NCBI GenBank assembly: GCA_024362935.1
Contig: JANCRA010000010.1
Coordinates: 11,338,501-11,402,500, forward strand
Reading direction: 5' to 3'
Origin: Setophaga petechia
Lineage: Eukaryota; Chordata; Aves; Passeriformes; Parulidae
DNA length: 64,000 bases
A program made the translations under genes and the position numbers. The notes under the pieces were generated by a model, which saw only the letters and a list, made by a program, of their open reading frames with translations, made no database searches and was not told the origin of the DNA. This document shows, in pieces, positions 25,090-39,389 of the stretch (position 1 is its first letter; every line of letters begins with the position of its first letter).

Positions 25090-28000
25090 AATTTGTATAA
25101 TTTTGTTTTACCAAGACAAAATCAAATGTTTGCCAGTTGTTTTCCTTTATTATTCATATATTTCTTCCCTAAAATGACTCTTCACAGTTCCACAGTGTCT
25201 TTCACAGTCTGCCAAGACCAACAGTGACACTGCTGATGATCAGGAAGGGGCACTCAAACACCCTCAGATGCAGCAGCTCCATGGGCACACACATTCCTGG
25301 GTGAGGCTCCCAGACTCAAACCCCATCCACAGGAGGATCTCATCAAACACCAGGGAAGGCTGCATGAGAAATGCAAGGGTCACTCAATAAGTAGAGGCCA
25401 CTTGAGGGACAAGACTGGACAGGTTTGCTCTCACTGGCACTGTGTTTTCCAGCTATAGTGGATGCTCAAACACTAATTACCTGGCTCATGTATCAAAACT
25501 CAATCTCAACTATTCCAATGTTGTTTAAAAAATCCTTACTGCAGAAAATGAACACAGCTTCCAGGGAAAGGCCATTATGGACTTCTAAGTACAAATTATG
25601 GACTTTACATACAAAGCAGCCTTAGTAAGGAACATCCAAAAGGGTACTTTGTCTTTGCTTCCCAATTTGTCTATCTTGCATTTCCTTTTATTTTAAAAGT
25701 GGTGCATTCTAATTTAACTGGTTTAAGTTTTCAGCAGTCCATATGCATCTGCACATGTACAGCCACAAAGCCCTCACTTTGCTCCCCCTTGTCCTCTGCA
25801 ATAGAAGTCCAGAGGAAAAAAGCAAGCCATGGCTGGTACTTCTCTGACACCAACACAGTGCCCAGAGCTGTGCTACAGTGACTGGGTGTCTGGATACTAC
25901 AGCAGCAGAGAAATGAGCTTTCTAAGTGAATACATCAAATCCTCAAAATATTCTTGAAATAATAGATTTCAAAGAGAACAGACATTTCGATCTGGAACAA
26001 CTGTCATTTTTTGTCGACATCCACTGACTGCTCACCTACATTCTCAGAGTCATGTTTTTAAGCAAATTCCAGGAAAGCAGAGTTTAAATCCTGCCAATAA
26101 AGCCTGCCACATCTACGAAATGTTTGTGGAAAAGCTCACTTAGCTGTACCAGCAATCAAGTGGCCACAATAATTACAACAATTAAAAAATTCACATGCTG
26201 CATTTACCACAGAATAAAACAATGCTGATCCTAATCTAACACCAATGGCACCCTGGTTGGAACAACACCTTCCCCTCCTGAACGAGTCACACCACACCAG
26301 CACAGAGCAGCAAAACCCAATTCAAGAGTGAGTTTGGATCAACAGATCAAAACTGAAAACAACCTGAGTACCAAGAACTTGCAGACTGTGACTGAGGCAG
26401 CACAAACCAGCTTTACAAACCATGTTGCTGCCTTCTGCTGGGGTGGAATGTTTTCTTCACAGCTGTCCTGCAAAGCAGTCACTGCTTTTGCAGGAAAAAG
26501 AGAGAAAGACAATACAATGCCAATATAAACAGTTATTCAAGCACAATAATTATTGTATAACAGCTAACCAAGGCTTTATCCCAACCATTTCAACTTTCAT
26601 CTGCATTTTTAAGGGAGCAAGTACCAAATTTACATATCCAAAACAGTATTTTATGTATGTAACCAGTTAAGTCTTAACTGCTGTGTCTAAAAAGCTTGTG
26701 CCTTTAAGCACAAACGATTCATGAATTTTAATTTGTTTTAAATGTTGAAAAATTCCATCCAAGTAAATTGAGTCAACAAGCCAAACGATGAAGACACATA
26801 TCTGGCTTTTATTTAAAAAATAAAAAAACTCAAGTCTATAAATTTCTTAGTCATCCACAAATCCTCTAGCAGTAAAAAATGCTTTCCAATAACTAAGTTT
26901 TCTGCAATTCTTTTAATTAAGACACTATGCTTTTCACATGCTGGTTGAACACTACTGAGCCTTAACTTGATTCTCTTTGTATTATTTAACTACAATATTT
27001 TTAAATGTTCTTACAGAAATAAATTAGCCAATGATTATCAGAAAGCAAGGGGGGAAGGTTTGCAGAATGGAACTCTGCAAGCTGCTTCAATATTGTAAAT
27101 TTCAAAAATGCAATGTCATCAGTCCACTCTACAAATAAAATTGCTTAAAATTGATATAAGCATTATTCTAAAAGTACCAATTTATTTATATTTCCCTCCT
27201 AAATATCAAGACTTAGCTCAATATTTTCATGCTTTTTCTCAGTAAATACAAAGACCAAAAATAAAGATTTGAATATAAAAGTTAATGCTTTCTAATAATT
27301 ACTTTATAGTACTCAGGCTCCAAATAAACAGCAATGCCAACCAAGTTGAAACTGAGTAGTGATATGTTTACAAAGGGCCAGGCACAGTAGGTCAGACTTT
27401 AAATGAGATAGCACAAGCTGCAGAGATACAGCAACACAGACCCAGCACATATTAATAACTTAATACTTCTATCCATGCCACAGCAATACTTCCATTTTTC
27501 TAGGCAGGCACCCAAGGGCTGGGTTTCCTTCCTCACTGCACTCTTCCTGGGGCACAGACTGTTCTAAAACCCAGTCAAGTAAAATATCAGAAAACAGATA
27601 CAGCCTCTGTCCAAGTCCAGGGAAGCAGATCATATTTAGGCTGAAGGAGATTAGCTTTCCTGAACCATCACCCCAAAAGACTCTCCTCATCTTTCTGACA
27701 TTTCCAGGTGCTGATCACACTGTTTAGAAATAAGATGTAGGCAATTCACAGGGCTCTGATGCAGAAATTATTAACAAGTGTCCTGATACAGGTGGCTGGC
27801 TGGAACAGAACAAATTACGGCAACCTAATGGACAAGATTCCCACTGCCAGTGCAAAGCTGTTGGAGTGTCTGGGTCCAAATGCAGCTGTGAAAGGGAAAA
27901 GGTTTGCAACTTAAATTGCAGGGTGTTACAACAGCCAACCCAGCTCCATGGAGCAACAACCTGGACTGGAGAGCCTCTGCACATTTCCAACACACCAACT

Positions 28001-31000
28001 CCTCTGACTTCCCTGCCAAAAACATCCAACCCCCACAAATAAATGCGGTGTTTCTAGGGAGTGCAGTAAAAGGCAGCATTGAAGGAGAGGAAAATAAAAT
28101 TACAGGAGATGTAATATGATCAGCCAAAACACACAAACAAGAATAAACCAGCCCCATTACCAAAACCACAAAGGCAGCACCTTTGTGATGACTGTGGATT
28201 TCATTAAGTTCAGGCTCTATACAGTCCATTTCAGGAGGGGGGGCTGTCAGATCTGAAGACTTATTTTTCTTGACAAATAATTCTTAAATGTTTGCCATGT
28301 ATTAACAAATCAATGTTTATTATATCTAAATTACTCAAAGACAACACAGGAACATATGCAGCCTATCATTACAAATAATTTGTAGAGAGACCCAATGAAA
28401 GCATGGAGTATCTTTTGCCCACTGAGTTTTCCTAGAATACTGGATTTTTGAAAGGGGCTAATTTAAGAAGTATTCATATTCAAATCACATTTTCTCTGGT
28501 AGCTCCTCTACATCTTCCCTGTAGCTCCCATTATGACACTGCTCCAGTCAATTCTGCACTTCACAGCATCTGAAAAGTCATCCAGTAAAAGGAAACCCTG
28601 TCCCTTCCCATACCCATCTGTGTTCTCTAATTTAGAGCTCTGATGTCTCCAGTTATTGCTCAGGGCAAAGATGATCAACTGCAGGTTCTATGATGGCAAC
28701 CAAGAAGCCATTTACAATTCCAACAGCTGTTACTGATTTTGCAGCAGAATTACGGCAAATCTTAAGTTCAAACCCTTCCTCCTTATGAGGACGGGGAAAA
28801 CAACAAGAACAAGAAAAAAAATCAACAAAAACCCAAGAAAAGAGGACTGGGGAAGTGCCATGGATAAAGGGCACAGCCCTGGCCAAAACCAGCTTTCCCT
28901 GTGCAAAGCTAGGAACACAGAGACTATTACACCATGTTAAGTAAAGCCCAAGTCCTATCTTATCCAGGTTCCTTCCTTACAGGCAGGCAGCAGAGGGGGA
29001 GGTCTGCAGCACCACAATACTGAGCCTTATTCTCCTTCTAAAGCTCTGCATGCCCTGCAGGCTGAGGCACAGGGCAGGGCTGCCTCAGGGACTGCCCAAG
29101 GGAATGGTCCAGCTGGGAATCACATCTCCAAGCAGGTCAATGTGCCAGCACAAGCACCAGCTCCAGCTTTATTAGGCCACTGCAGCTTTCAGGGATCAAA
29201 ATGGAAGCAGCAGCATTCCCCCATCTTGCACACTGATGAGGGAATTCATCAAAATGTTCATAAAAGTGTGTGTTTCACATGCAGTTCATCAAGGCTATGG
29301 ATCTACAGGAGGTTTAATTAAAACTTATGCTGCTAAAATTTAAGGTCTAGTAAAAACTCTAAGGAGAAAGAAAAATCAGAGTGTTTACAAAACCTATCAG
29401 ATGCACTCCCTTCCAAATAGATTTAAACAATAAATCTTAACAATATTTTTCTGAGGACAGCTATCCTCGAATCCTTGGAAAAAATATGGGATACTTAAGG
29501 AAGACATGAGCCTCTCTTTGGAAGGTAACCAGGTACTTGCCCCAGAGACAAGGCAGGTGCTCAGAATGCAGCAGCCTCTTCAGCTGCCTCCCTCTGAAAC
29601 AGAAGCAGCCTCCACGTCTTCAATGCCCATAGTTTAGACAACCTGTGTGGTACCCAAGGCTGCTCAAGATGCAAGAGAAATTACCAGTCTGCAGAAAACG
29701 AACTGATCTTATTTCCCGTAGTAGGTAAAAAGGAACTCACCAAGGTCATTTTAGCAGAAGTCAAAAGAAGCATAAAACAGTTATTGTTTAGCATTTTGTT
29801 TCATGCTTGCATGCATAAGCTTTGACTCAACAACTTCTTATTAGAAAAGGCAGCAGGAATAAAACAAACATTCCAGGTAAGACCTGCTCAACTTGCAACT
29901 CCAAAGTATACTTCTAGTGGACTTCATCAGAACAACAAAAAAAAAATTAAATAAAATAGCCTTAACATTAGAAGAGTCTCTCAGTCAGCAGTGCTGACTT
30001 CAAATGAAGGTTAGTTTGTGCTCTGCAATCTAAAATTATAATGGACAGGCCACTCTATTCCCAGCTTTTATTCAGTCCTATTTTACTACTTCAAATATAT
30101 ACTACCCAAATTTGTATACTCTTTAAGAGTAGTTAATCTTCAATTAAAATACCTAGAGCAGAAACTAAGATAACTGGTTTAAAAGGTAAAAGCTTATTGA
30201 CAAAAATGTATTCTTCATATTGCCTTTTTTTTTAATTCTGCATATTAAAAATGTCATTTTTATGACTTGGAAAAAATCTTCAGGAATAATGAAGGCTAAC
30301 AAAAGACTGAAGAGCAGTAATTTAAAAAGCTCCATATGTAGCATCCTGATTACTGTATCAGTCCCATTTCCATAACGAAGGGAGAAGCCACCAAACTGCT
30401 GCCTGTCCTTTCTGGTGACAAGGAAAGGGCAAAGAGGACAGCGTGTTTCCAAGGCATCATCCTTCAGGTTCCTAGGGAAGAACAAGAAGTCTCCTGCAGT
30501 ACAAGACGTGGGTGTCAGTGTCCAGCACTCTTCTGCAACACGGTAACCCCAGCTTTGGTGGTCCCTGCACATGTAGTTAATTTGGAAGCAGCTGGGTTCA
30601 AAAGTTTATCCTCCCTTTTTGACCTGCAAAGGTTTAGTGTGTGGGTGTGCACGAGTGTGCACATCATACCACACAGGCTGAAGATGTGCAGCCACAATAG
30701 ACACGGTGTGTGAGAGTGTCTGTGTGTCAGGGTTTGCACACAGAACATGCTGCATCTTCCTAAATACCAAAACACTGGCCAGTGTACACTGGAGTGATGT
30801 GCACTGGATGCAGCATTCAGCCATCCCAAGCCAAGCATAGCCAGCCTGCGTTTCAAAAAGCTTCTGGAATTTTTAAGCGTAATTTCAAAAGGACAAACTT
30901 CTGAAAAAAAAATTAATTGCAATACTACCTACGTAGATAAATAGATTGAACATGCTCCAGATAAAAGACACTGACCAGTTCTGCAAGCCTGACTAGATCT

Positions 31001-34000
31001 ACACACTAATATGCCCACCACAGGTACACCCAAGTAATGGATTCAACACCAGGAGTTCTCTTCATATCTACAGTGCTTTCCAGCACAGACACTGCAGAGT
31101 AAAAGTGTAAATGAAGCTGGGTGTTAAGTTAGACAGGCAGGAAGACTGGAAAGCATGGGGAGGCTGGGGATCACTGAGCACAGTAAGTTCATGAGTAACA
31201 GTGACAAAAGTAGAGTCACAGACTAGTGGAATAGTCACAGCTTGGAAGAATGAATGTATTCTCCAGCCAACATCTGAATATCTTCTTGAATTGCTCTAAA
31301 GCACTCTGCAACTGCAGGCAGAAATGTCTGATCTTGGCAAGAAGGATATATTTTTCAACCATTTGTCATTTTACAGCTCAGACACAGAAGCAAGTCAGTG
31401 CCTATCAGCTGAGCTTCAGTAACTGCAAAATGCTCCTCAGCACATCGTATTCCCCACAAAACATCTTCACTGGGATTTAAAGAGAGATCTGAGGTTATGA
31501 ATTTATAGCACATTTGTGATGGGGTTTGAGCACTCAGACAGTCACTATCACTGAGATAACAAACAGTAACTCATTAATCCATGGAAATGTGACAGTACAG
31601 TTGAGTGCAGCAGTTTTCTCAGCACTTGTGTTATTTTGAAATCTTGAATCAATTGTTTACAGAAGCTCTTCACTTGTGTTCACAGCAGTAAGTGCTCTAC
31701 ATACCAGTGAATCTTTAATACTTCCTAAGTTGCAGCATGGATGAAATAGTGGTTTCTTTTATTTAAACTATAAAAACCAGCACATAATGGATAAATAGTT
31801 TATGATGAGTGTAAGATACAAATTTTCAAACAGAACAAGCACTTTGTGTTTGTTGATGAAGTTTTAACTTTCAGTCAGAATTACATAACAATAACCCTAT
31901 TACAAACCAGTTCCAAACACAACAAGGGGAAAACACTCTGTATGCAACACAAATCAAGTAAAGTATGTAGGCATAATGGCATAGAAAATAAAAGTTATTA
32001 AACAGAAGAGCCCATACATCAGCACAAACTGGGAATTAAAACACAAGAAGGAGCCCCAGGGGGAACACTTAATACAAAGACACTACAGACTGCAAGTCTA
32101 TCAAGACCAGACTACTTGACCAATGCCAAAAAATGCAAGCCTCTCTTCAAAAGTTCCAGGGACAAAGTGAAAAGTTAATGTTCAGAGCTATTGTGCATTT
32201 CAAACTTTCTTGTGACCTAAAAAAAAAATAATCAAACTACCTAACTTTACAGGGACATTTCCAGCTTTCAACAAAGATGTTTTATACAGTGGTTTAGCAT
32301 TAGATGTGATGCCTAGTACGTGAAAAAAAAAGCTAAAAGCTCTCCAAGAAAACAAAAACTGAATTTTCATTGTTATACAGTAATCCTAACATCTAGTCAA
32401 AGAAAACACTTCCTATTTTTGTTTCAACACAGTAGCACCCAACTACTTAAAAAAACCCTCAAACAAATGAGATAAATAATAACAATTCCAACAGATTACA
32501 TTAAAGCAGATAAATAAAACTCATGAAGCAATAAAAGAGAGAAGAGCAGGCTCCCAGTGCCATGCAAGGCTTTGGGCTGACAGCTCTGTGGGAGGGATAC
32601 CAGCCAGAGCTGCTGTGTGAGCAGGGACAGCACATTTATTCTCTCATAAGTAAAACCTGTTTTATTAGTATAAACTGGGAGTAACTACACATTTGATGGT
32701 TGAAATGAGAGGATGATGGAAGCAGTAACTGTTGCTCAAAACAAGGAAAAGAGAGGGACAGACACTGCCTTACAGAAACCTCCAAATTGTCACACAACTT
32801 GCTCTCATTTTTGCAGCCCTAATGGGCAGACATTTAGATTGGGGATTAAGAAACCCAGGCCTGGGCAGTTTTGCTTCTTTGGCTTCCATCAGTTCACAAC
32901 ATTATTCCACCTCTGTTTCAGTTTCCCCACTTAGAAAACAGGGTTCCTAATGCTACAGTTCTTTATACAATACCTTGAAATACAGAGTCCTTTTTCAACC
33001 TGAAGAAAAGCTACACATTCTGTGTAAGTTTACAAAGTGTCATTGTTAATGAAACAGCCCGTTCCTTTTAATTCCATATTTAAACAACTCTGCTGAGGTC
33101 TGAAGATGTTGATTTATTTCTGATTTTACAAATTTTAAAAAAGGCTTTCCATGGAGTGTAATTCATGACTTTAACATTTCATCAAATATGCTTTTGTTAA
33201 GTGTGGTTGAGCAGGCACATTACTCAAGGTCATAAACTTTAAGTCAAATCACAGGCAACTGAGCAGCTCCTGTGCTTTTTCTATGGTCTCTGCGCCTCCA
33301 CAGAAGGCTAATTATTTTACAACAAAACTTGAGAAGTGTATTTTTTACCCTGAAGCCATATTTGTTCCTTTTTTTACTATTTCTGTTTCCACAGCAGGAA
33401 CTCTTGCCTGCAGTTCATATTTTCCCATCAGAACCACAGTGCTTGAACCATTCATACACCAGCAAGAAGAATCATGTTGAAGGTAAATTACATCCTTAAG
33501 AAGCATTAATTTCTGAGTGATGTGAAATTTAAACCACAACAAAAGAAAACACAGACACAGAGTTCAAAAGTCAAAGAATCAGAAGTACCTCTCAGCTTGC
33601 CTAGCTGTGGGTATCTGAATGCTACTGGCAAAAAAACCCCAAACCAACAAACCAAAAACCTAATGTCCTCTCACAACACAATCAAAATATACCAGAAAGA
33701 ATGAGTGAAAAAAAACCAAAACTAGTAAGTTGTATTTACTAAACACTTGATCTATTTGTGTCCTTTCACTATAAGATGCACATGTAATTATGGGAAATTA
33801 TTAGATCATCCAGAGAACATCTTAATTTGAGACAGGACATTTCCTGAAAGTACACCTTTGGTTACCTTTCCAGATGCATTTACAGCTCTTATGGATAACA
33901 CAACATCCAGTTTTCTTCTGAAGATTAATCCCCAATAGAGAATGAATGCAGTGGATCAAAAGCCACTATTATGACAAGCAATTAAGAAAGAAATTTACCA

Positions 34001-37000
34001 ACAGTCAATGCCAACAGGCTTCTGGCTGACCCAGTAACTAACCTGAAAGACAAAACACTGCAAAAGCTCCAGAAGATGGACTTACACTGGTGCTAAACCA
34101 AAACTCCAGAGTCCTCTTCACTGTACTGCCATAACTTTGCTGGCAACTTATCTAATATTTCTACATCTCTGCTCCACAGCTTTCTAGAGGAAAAAAAAGA
34201 ATAACCTCTATCTGATAGGAGACAGGCACTAGCTGGGGGCTACCACTACCAAATGTCAGGGAAAGGACTTGAAACAGTTGCAATCCATTATACTCATATT
34301 TACATTATGGATAGAGCAATAAAATTCTCATGTGAATATACAAAAAATTCAAACTGTCCAGCTTTGCCCAGAATTTTGTTGGACAAGAACTCTGCATATA
34401 ATGTCCACATTGCCAGAACTCAACAGTCTCCTGAAAAAAAAGCAAAAAAAAAAAAAAGCCTTAACCTCTTTGCTTGTAGGCACATATTGCTGGGTTATTT
34501 GAGCATATAAGCTGTTGGAATTCATTTTTACATAGAATATAACTTTCTTGACTCCTATGGTTTTTTTCTTCATCAGTGTAAAACTTGCAGAAAAACAGTC
34601 CTGCAAAAGTAAACAGTTTTATATTCTAAGCAACAAATTAGATGGCTATGATGAAAACCATTATTATTACATCAGCTCCATTCTTAGGACAAGCCCCAAG
34701 ATGTGCTGACATAAAAAACAGAAGTCATGGAAATACAGAAACAAAAGTCTCAGGGCACTATTTTGTACAAAAATAGATATTCCTATTTTTAGGAGGAAAA
34801 AAAAAAACCCAACAGCAAATGTATTGCTGAACCGTGAGTGGTCTGGAAAAGGGAGTTCCCTGACTATATAAATCGTCAACCTCACCCAAAATAAAGCAAG
34901 TGTGTTGTTTTCATTTGTTTTTTTTTTCTTTTTACGTCTGTTAGGACCAAGTGACCCTCTTAAGGGAGGTAAAGTCTATTTTAATCTCTTCAGTTGTCCT
35001 GAAGTTCTGATTTTATCTTTGTCAGTTCTACAGACTGGTCCTTCACAAGCACCCCTGAATCCAACCTTTGTTTCCTACTTGTGGCACTTTTCTGAATATG
35101 TCTGAGGGACAACAATCACATATGCTAGAAAAGAGCTTCCTGTGCAGAAAAAGACTCACACCCCCCAAAAACTTGGGATTAGACACAAAAATGTCATGAT
35201 ACAATATCATGTGCCAGCAGTTTTCTGTTCAGGAAATCAGTCATTAAAAGCAGTTTCATAAAACACAGCTGAGCAAATGAGAAAAGAAGTCCCACACTTT
35301 CCTTCTAGGTATTACAACTGCCTCTGGTAAGAAAAGAAGGGAGATCAGCAACTGTACTGGGATAGAAAGAAACCATAACATGTGCTCCAGGTGCTAAAAG
35401 CACTCACTTTCCAGGAGCTGGAACACCTGGGGATCATACATGGCTCTCCCAGGGCAGCCAAAATGCACACACTGCCTTCAGTCAGTGCTGAGCAAAAGCC
35501 CATCCTGAAATCCATGAAACCTCTTTGGACACAGCACAGTGAAATCAAATGGCAGGGATGCTCAAACTGCAGCTCCATCCTCCTCCAAGCACTACAAACA
35601 GCATTCCTTTGTACAGCCTTGGCTACAAGCCCACTGGTTTTCCCACTTAATGCTGAGATGAGCTGCAAAGCTTTTATATTTGTGGAAGCACATTGAGAAA
35701 GTGCCTGAAAAGTGCCAGTAGATGTCTGAAATGCCACCAGTCTGTACCATCTTAAAATCACATGCAGCATTAAGAAAAGACTGATAAGGAAGACTCATAT
35801 AAAACAGGTTTAACAAATCCAATTTAATAAAAGAAATTAATTTATAACTACTGCAATCTTTCTCCTTTTATGATGACCAAATATGGGTACATAGCATCAG
35901 CTTTCAGCAAGGCTGGGGGAAGGGGAAAGACTTAACAGTTGGTCACATTTAGTCTGACAAAGCTGGAAGGAGGCAAAAGGATAATAATTTAGTAATGAAG
36001 AAACTCCAAGAACCTAGAAAAGCATGGCAGCCTCCAGAGATGGGGCTTGCCAAAAGGCTATTTTGGGGACAGATAGGTCTACAAAGCTGCTATTAAACTT
36101 CAATCCTTAAAATAAACCCATAAACTCAGAAAATATTTATCTGTAAGGGTGGCAGCCCAATAAAAGTTTTATGAATGTTTTAAAGCTGCCCTGTCAAGGG
36201 GCTAGCTGCTCAGTCACCTCCCTCCCTCCTAGAAAAACAACACAAGCAAGAAAGTTAGGCCCACGTGTCAGGTTCCCAAGCAGGAATGACAGGACAGCCT
36301 GAAAAATGGCTCTGCACCTCCTGCACCCTGCCATGAAGCCAGCAGAGCACACACCTCCCTGCTGGGAGCAGGTCCTGCCACAGCCAACAGCAGCAGCTCT
36401 GCACCACCAGCCAGCCCTACACACCTTCCCTGGCATCTCCTCTCCTTCCTGGGACTCACTGCATGCTGAGCAAGGACATCAGTGAACGTGAACAGGGAAC
36501 ACCATGGATGATGGGAAAATACAAACCCAATCTGCTTTTAAAGTTTGATTTCTGAACCCTTCTTGGATCCAGAGATGGTAATAGCATTTGGTCTGTGCTG
36601 CCCAAATGAACCAGTCACTGTTAATTTGGCACTGGCCTAGAGATGGACAGTGGGCAAAGTGAAGTCCACTCTAGACCTTCCATGAGTCCCATTTCTGTTA
36701 ACACCTAAAGGCTTTAGAGAAAAATCAAGCAGAAGTAATGCATGACTTTAGGTAAAAGAACATAAAATTCATTTACTAAACTGTGTGAAGTCTGGAACAC
36801 CAGACAGAAGAGTGATGCTGCTTCTCCCTCCTGCCACATATTTTTTCCTCTCCCATTCCCCACCATCAAATCTAAAACTCCACACAAAGCTTAGCCAGAG
36901 GTAGCTTGGCAAATTCCTCAAAATCCAGGGGAGGAATAATCATTGGCAGCAAAATCAAAATAGGATGAAAGATAAGAACAAGCAATGAAAAACTGTTTGC

Positions 37001-37889
37001 AGCCAACCAGACTCTCAGTGCTCACATGCAGAATTTGCCATGACAGTAATTAGGTCCAATTCAAAACAGCTTTCAAAAAAAAACTGAACTACAGTTTGTT
37101 CACACTTAGTCCAGTCTTTCTAAGCAGCACTATCCTACATAGTTTCTTCAATTTCACTTTCAAGTAAAGTGCTTATAGACTCAAACCCAATACAAAATGC
37201 CCAAAGAAAATAACCCAAACCTCTGTGGCAGAACAGAGGGTCTGATGTGCACTGATACAATGGAGCACACACAGCTCCCAGGCTGGGGGTGCAGATGTGA
37301 GGCTGTGGCCAGCCCAGGGATGGTTGGCAATGCAGATGTTTCCTGTCACCAGTGTCATGTTTGTGCTGTTACAGATTTATTTTTTTTAATGTATTGTGTT
37401 ACTCCATCTATCTTAGTGAATTGTCCACCTTGTAAAATTCTAATTATATTATTTTCTTCTCGTTATCTGCATTATCTAAAATTATTTATACTATTATAAC
37501 CTTGGTTTCAAACACTGGTTATAAACATTGTTACAACAGTTATGAGATCAGGGTTCCTATACATACACACAAAGAGATGAATAATTTACTTTCCAACTGC
37601 TCTGAAATGCTGGAACGTGACTTTGTTTCCCCAACATGATTCTCTAGCAAAAAAAACCTCAAAATAACACCAACAAACTAGAGGGACAAGATCCAATCTG
37701 TCTTCCCCTGAGATCTCAAAGTAGCAGCTTTCCTGAAGATGGCACAACACTGTCCTATATTTGAAGTTTTGTTGGCCACTTCTTTCTGGGGGCATGGAGC
37801 AGTTGCTGAGGCAGAGTTTGGCAGGAGTAAGTGCTCTGTTAGATTAAATTTCAGCATAATGTTCTTGATAGGAATCGGAGCACCATCCT
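25090..37889. other. Intronic DNA without recognised features
   Basis: Ordinary AT-rich intron apart from short A-runs (for example 34434-34458) and the weak MIR-like trace near 32.9 kb. Frames of up to 141 codons (35770-35345, minus) show no domain or homology I can name. Confidence 0.55.
32885..32950 (+). repeat. Weak MIR/CORE-like remnant
   Basis: CACCTCTGTTTCAGTTTCCC followed by CACTTAGAAAACAGGG resembles the same CTCTGTGCCTCAGTTTCCCCATCTGTAAAATGGG core, with several mismatches. It is short and could be a chance match. Confidence 0.25.
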
Positions 37890-38215
37890 GAAAGTGCAAC
37901 GGGAGGGTAAAACGCCAGCCATCAAGATGGATGGTTTGTTTTTATTTTTATAGAGATTTTCTAAACCTCAACTTTCACCTCTTAGCCCCCTCCCCCTCCT
38001 GTTCTCAGTCACCTCCAATACTCCATCTGTCCGCTTCATTTAATAGAAACCTATATTTCCTAGCTAATGGATGCATTTGGCTAAGAAGATAATCTCTTTG
38101 TGTTCGCTTCAGTTGCCACATTCCTGTTATCATATTAATACTGATTAAATACGAAACCCAGCATTGAAGTCAGACCCCACACATTATTTAAAAGCGACAA
38201 GATGTTCATATTTTG
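37890..38215. promoter_or_regulatory. Candidate conserved regulatory element
   Basis: The non-coding, non-repetitive block retains CpGs (CAACGGGAGG, AAACGCCAGC, GTCCGCTTC, GTTCGCTTC, TACGAAAC, AAGCGACAAG). It carries a T-box-like TTCACCT (37974-37980), E-box CATCTG (38024-38029) and GATA motif AGATAA (38087-38092), plus homeodomain-like CTAATGG and ATTAATA sites. E-box and GATA together are characteristic of haematopoietic GATA2/TAL1 enhancers, but here they are about 58 bp apart rather than in the tight composite spacing. Confidence 0.4.
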
Positions 38216-38494
38216 GCACTTTGAAACCTCAGCCAGCATGGAAGGGACCTCTCCCCCCACTCTGAACACCTTTCAGCTGGGATGCCATCCATATGGATTT
38301 GTTCAGGACAGGATACTTTAGGAGCATCGTCCTACTTGAGAACACCAGACAAAGTTCAGGTTTGCTGAGAAGCTCTAGGAGTGCACAAACTGATCCCAAG
38401 GAAATGAAGACACTGCAGGTCAAGCAGCACAGCACTGGGGTTACAAGACAGGAAGGGTTCGTACAGATCTCTGCTCTCTCAAAAATGGCCATTA

Positions 38495-38550
38495 ACAGCC
38501 CATGTTTGTGCCTCAGTTTCCCCATCTGTATGAGAGAATATTTCACAAGC
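38495..38550 (+). repeat. MIR/CORE-like remnant
   Basis: GTGCCTCAGTTTCCCCATCT at 38508-38527 followed by GTATGAGAGAATATTT is the conserved core shared by MIR and some L2/L3 3' ends (GTGCCTCAGTTTCCCCATCTGTAAAATGGGGATA). Only about 50 bp can be aligned by eye, and the borders are soft. Confidence 0.5.
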
Positions 38551-38872
38551 TGTGCTCTAGGTGTGCAGCCAGTTTATTAATGTCTGTTTGGGTCTGCACA
38601 GCTACAGACTGAAGCTGCTGCAGATAAATGAAGTACGAATAACCAGACATCAAATCAGCAAAAACTAATTCAACAAATTCTGGGATTTAAGCCAACTTTG
38701 TAACATGTCACATTTTAAAATCAGCCAGTCCCACATGTGATAAAGCACACTTCAAACCCTGAGCAAAGCCATCCTCAAATTTCAGAACAACTCTAGTCAT
38801 CAGAACTACATTGCAATAAGACCCAGATGAATTTGTACCATTCCTTTCTCATTTCTCATGTGACCATCATCA

Positions 38873-39051
38873 TCCTCCTCTGTGGAGGAGGAAAACTGGG
38901 ACAGAATATCTATGGAAATGAGCCTAATTAGATGCATGCTTTAACTCTTTGTATTGTTCAACATGCAACCATCACTAATTTTTATTAATAAAAAATTATT
39001 AACATAGCTACTTATTTATTTGGGGTTTATCCCATTCAATTTAATGGGATA
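38873..39051. repeat. Two short perfect inverted repeats in an AT-rich stretch
   Basis: TCCTCCTC (38873-38880) pairs with GAGGAGGA (38885-38892) across a 4-nt loop. TATCCCATT (39028-39036) pairs with AATGGGATA (39043-39051) across a 6-nt loop. Between them lies TTTTTATTAATAAAAA (around 38980-38996), itself almost palindromic. Such palindromic AT-rich DNA is found in many intronic elements, and I assign no function. Confidence 0.6.
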
Positions 39052-39306
39052 CCACTGCAAGTCAACAGAAGCAGAAATAAGTAAGACAACCTCAAAGTTC
39101 TGGTGAAATTAGTCATGTATGTCACTAATTTCTCAGAACTACAATCAATAAGAGCCTGAGTTGCAAGTTGTAGGCATCTTTGTGTGCAAACATCAAGTCA
39201 CAGAACGAAAGCACCGTAGTTACACATGCTACACATGCAAATTATTTATGAGTTCCTGAAGACAGAACCAGTGTTCCAACCACTCTGATTGCATCTACCT
39301 TTCTTT

Positions 39307-39373
39307 GAGAGCAGGTCTGAGCTGCACACTCCACTCAGCTGGAGAGCAGGTCTGAGCTGCACACTCCACTCAG
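39307..39373. repeat. Perfect tandem duplication, 35-bp period
   Basis: A segment starting GAGAGCAGGTCTGAGCTGCA and ending CTCCACTCAG occurs at 39307-39338 and again at 39342-39373. The copies are identical over 32 bp and separated by CTG, giving a 35-bp period. There are about 1.9 copies. The absence of mismatches indicates a recent duplication. Confidence 0.95.
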
Positions 39374-39389
39374 GCAGTGCTTTTCCTCG

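Noticed and set aside
30165..30922. Two overlapping minus-strand frames of 135 codons
   Set aside because: They overlap in different frames and neither resembles a known protein. The sequence is consistent with random intronic DNA.
35345..35770. Minus-strand frame of 141 codons
   Set aside because: No domain, homology or splice pattern was recognised. An overlapping plus-strand frame of similar length supports chance.
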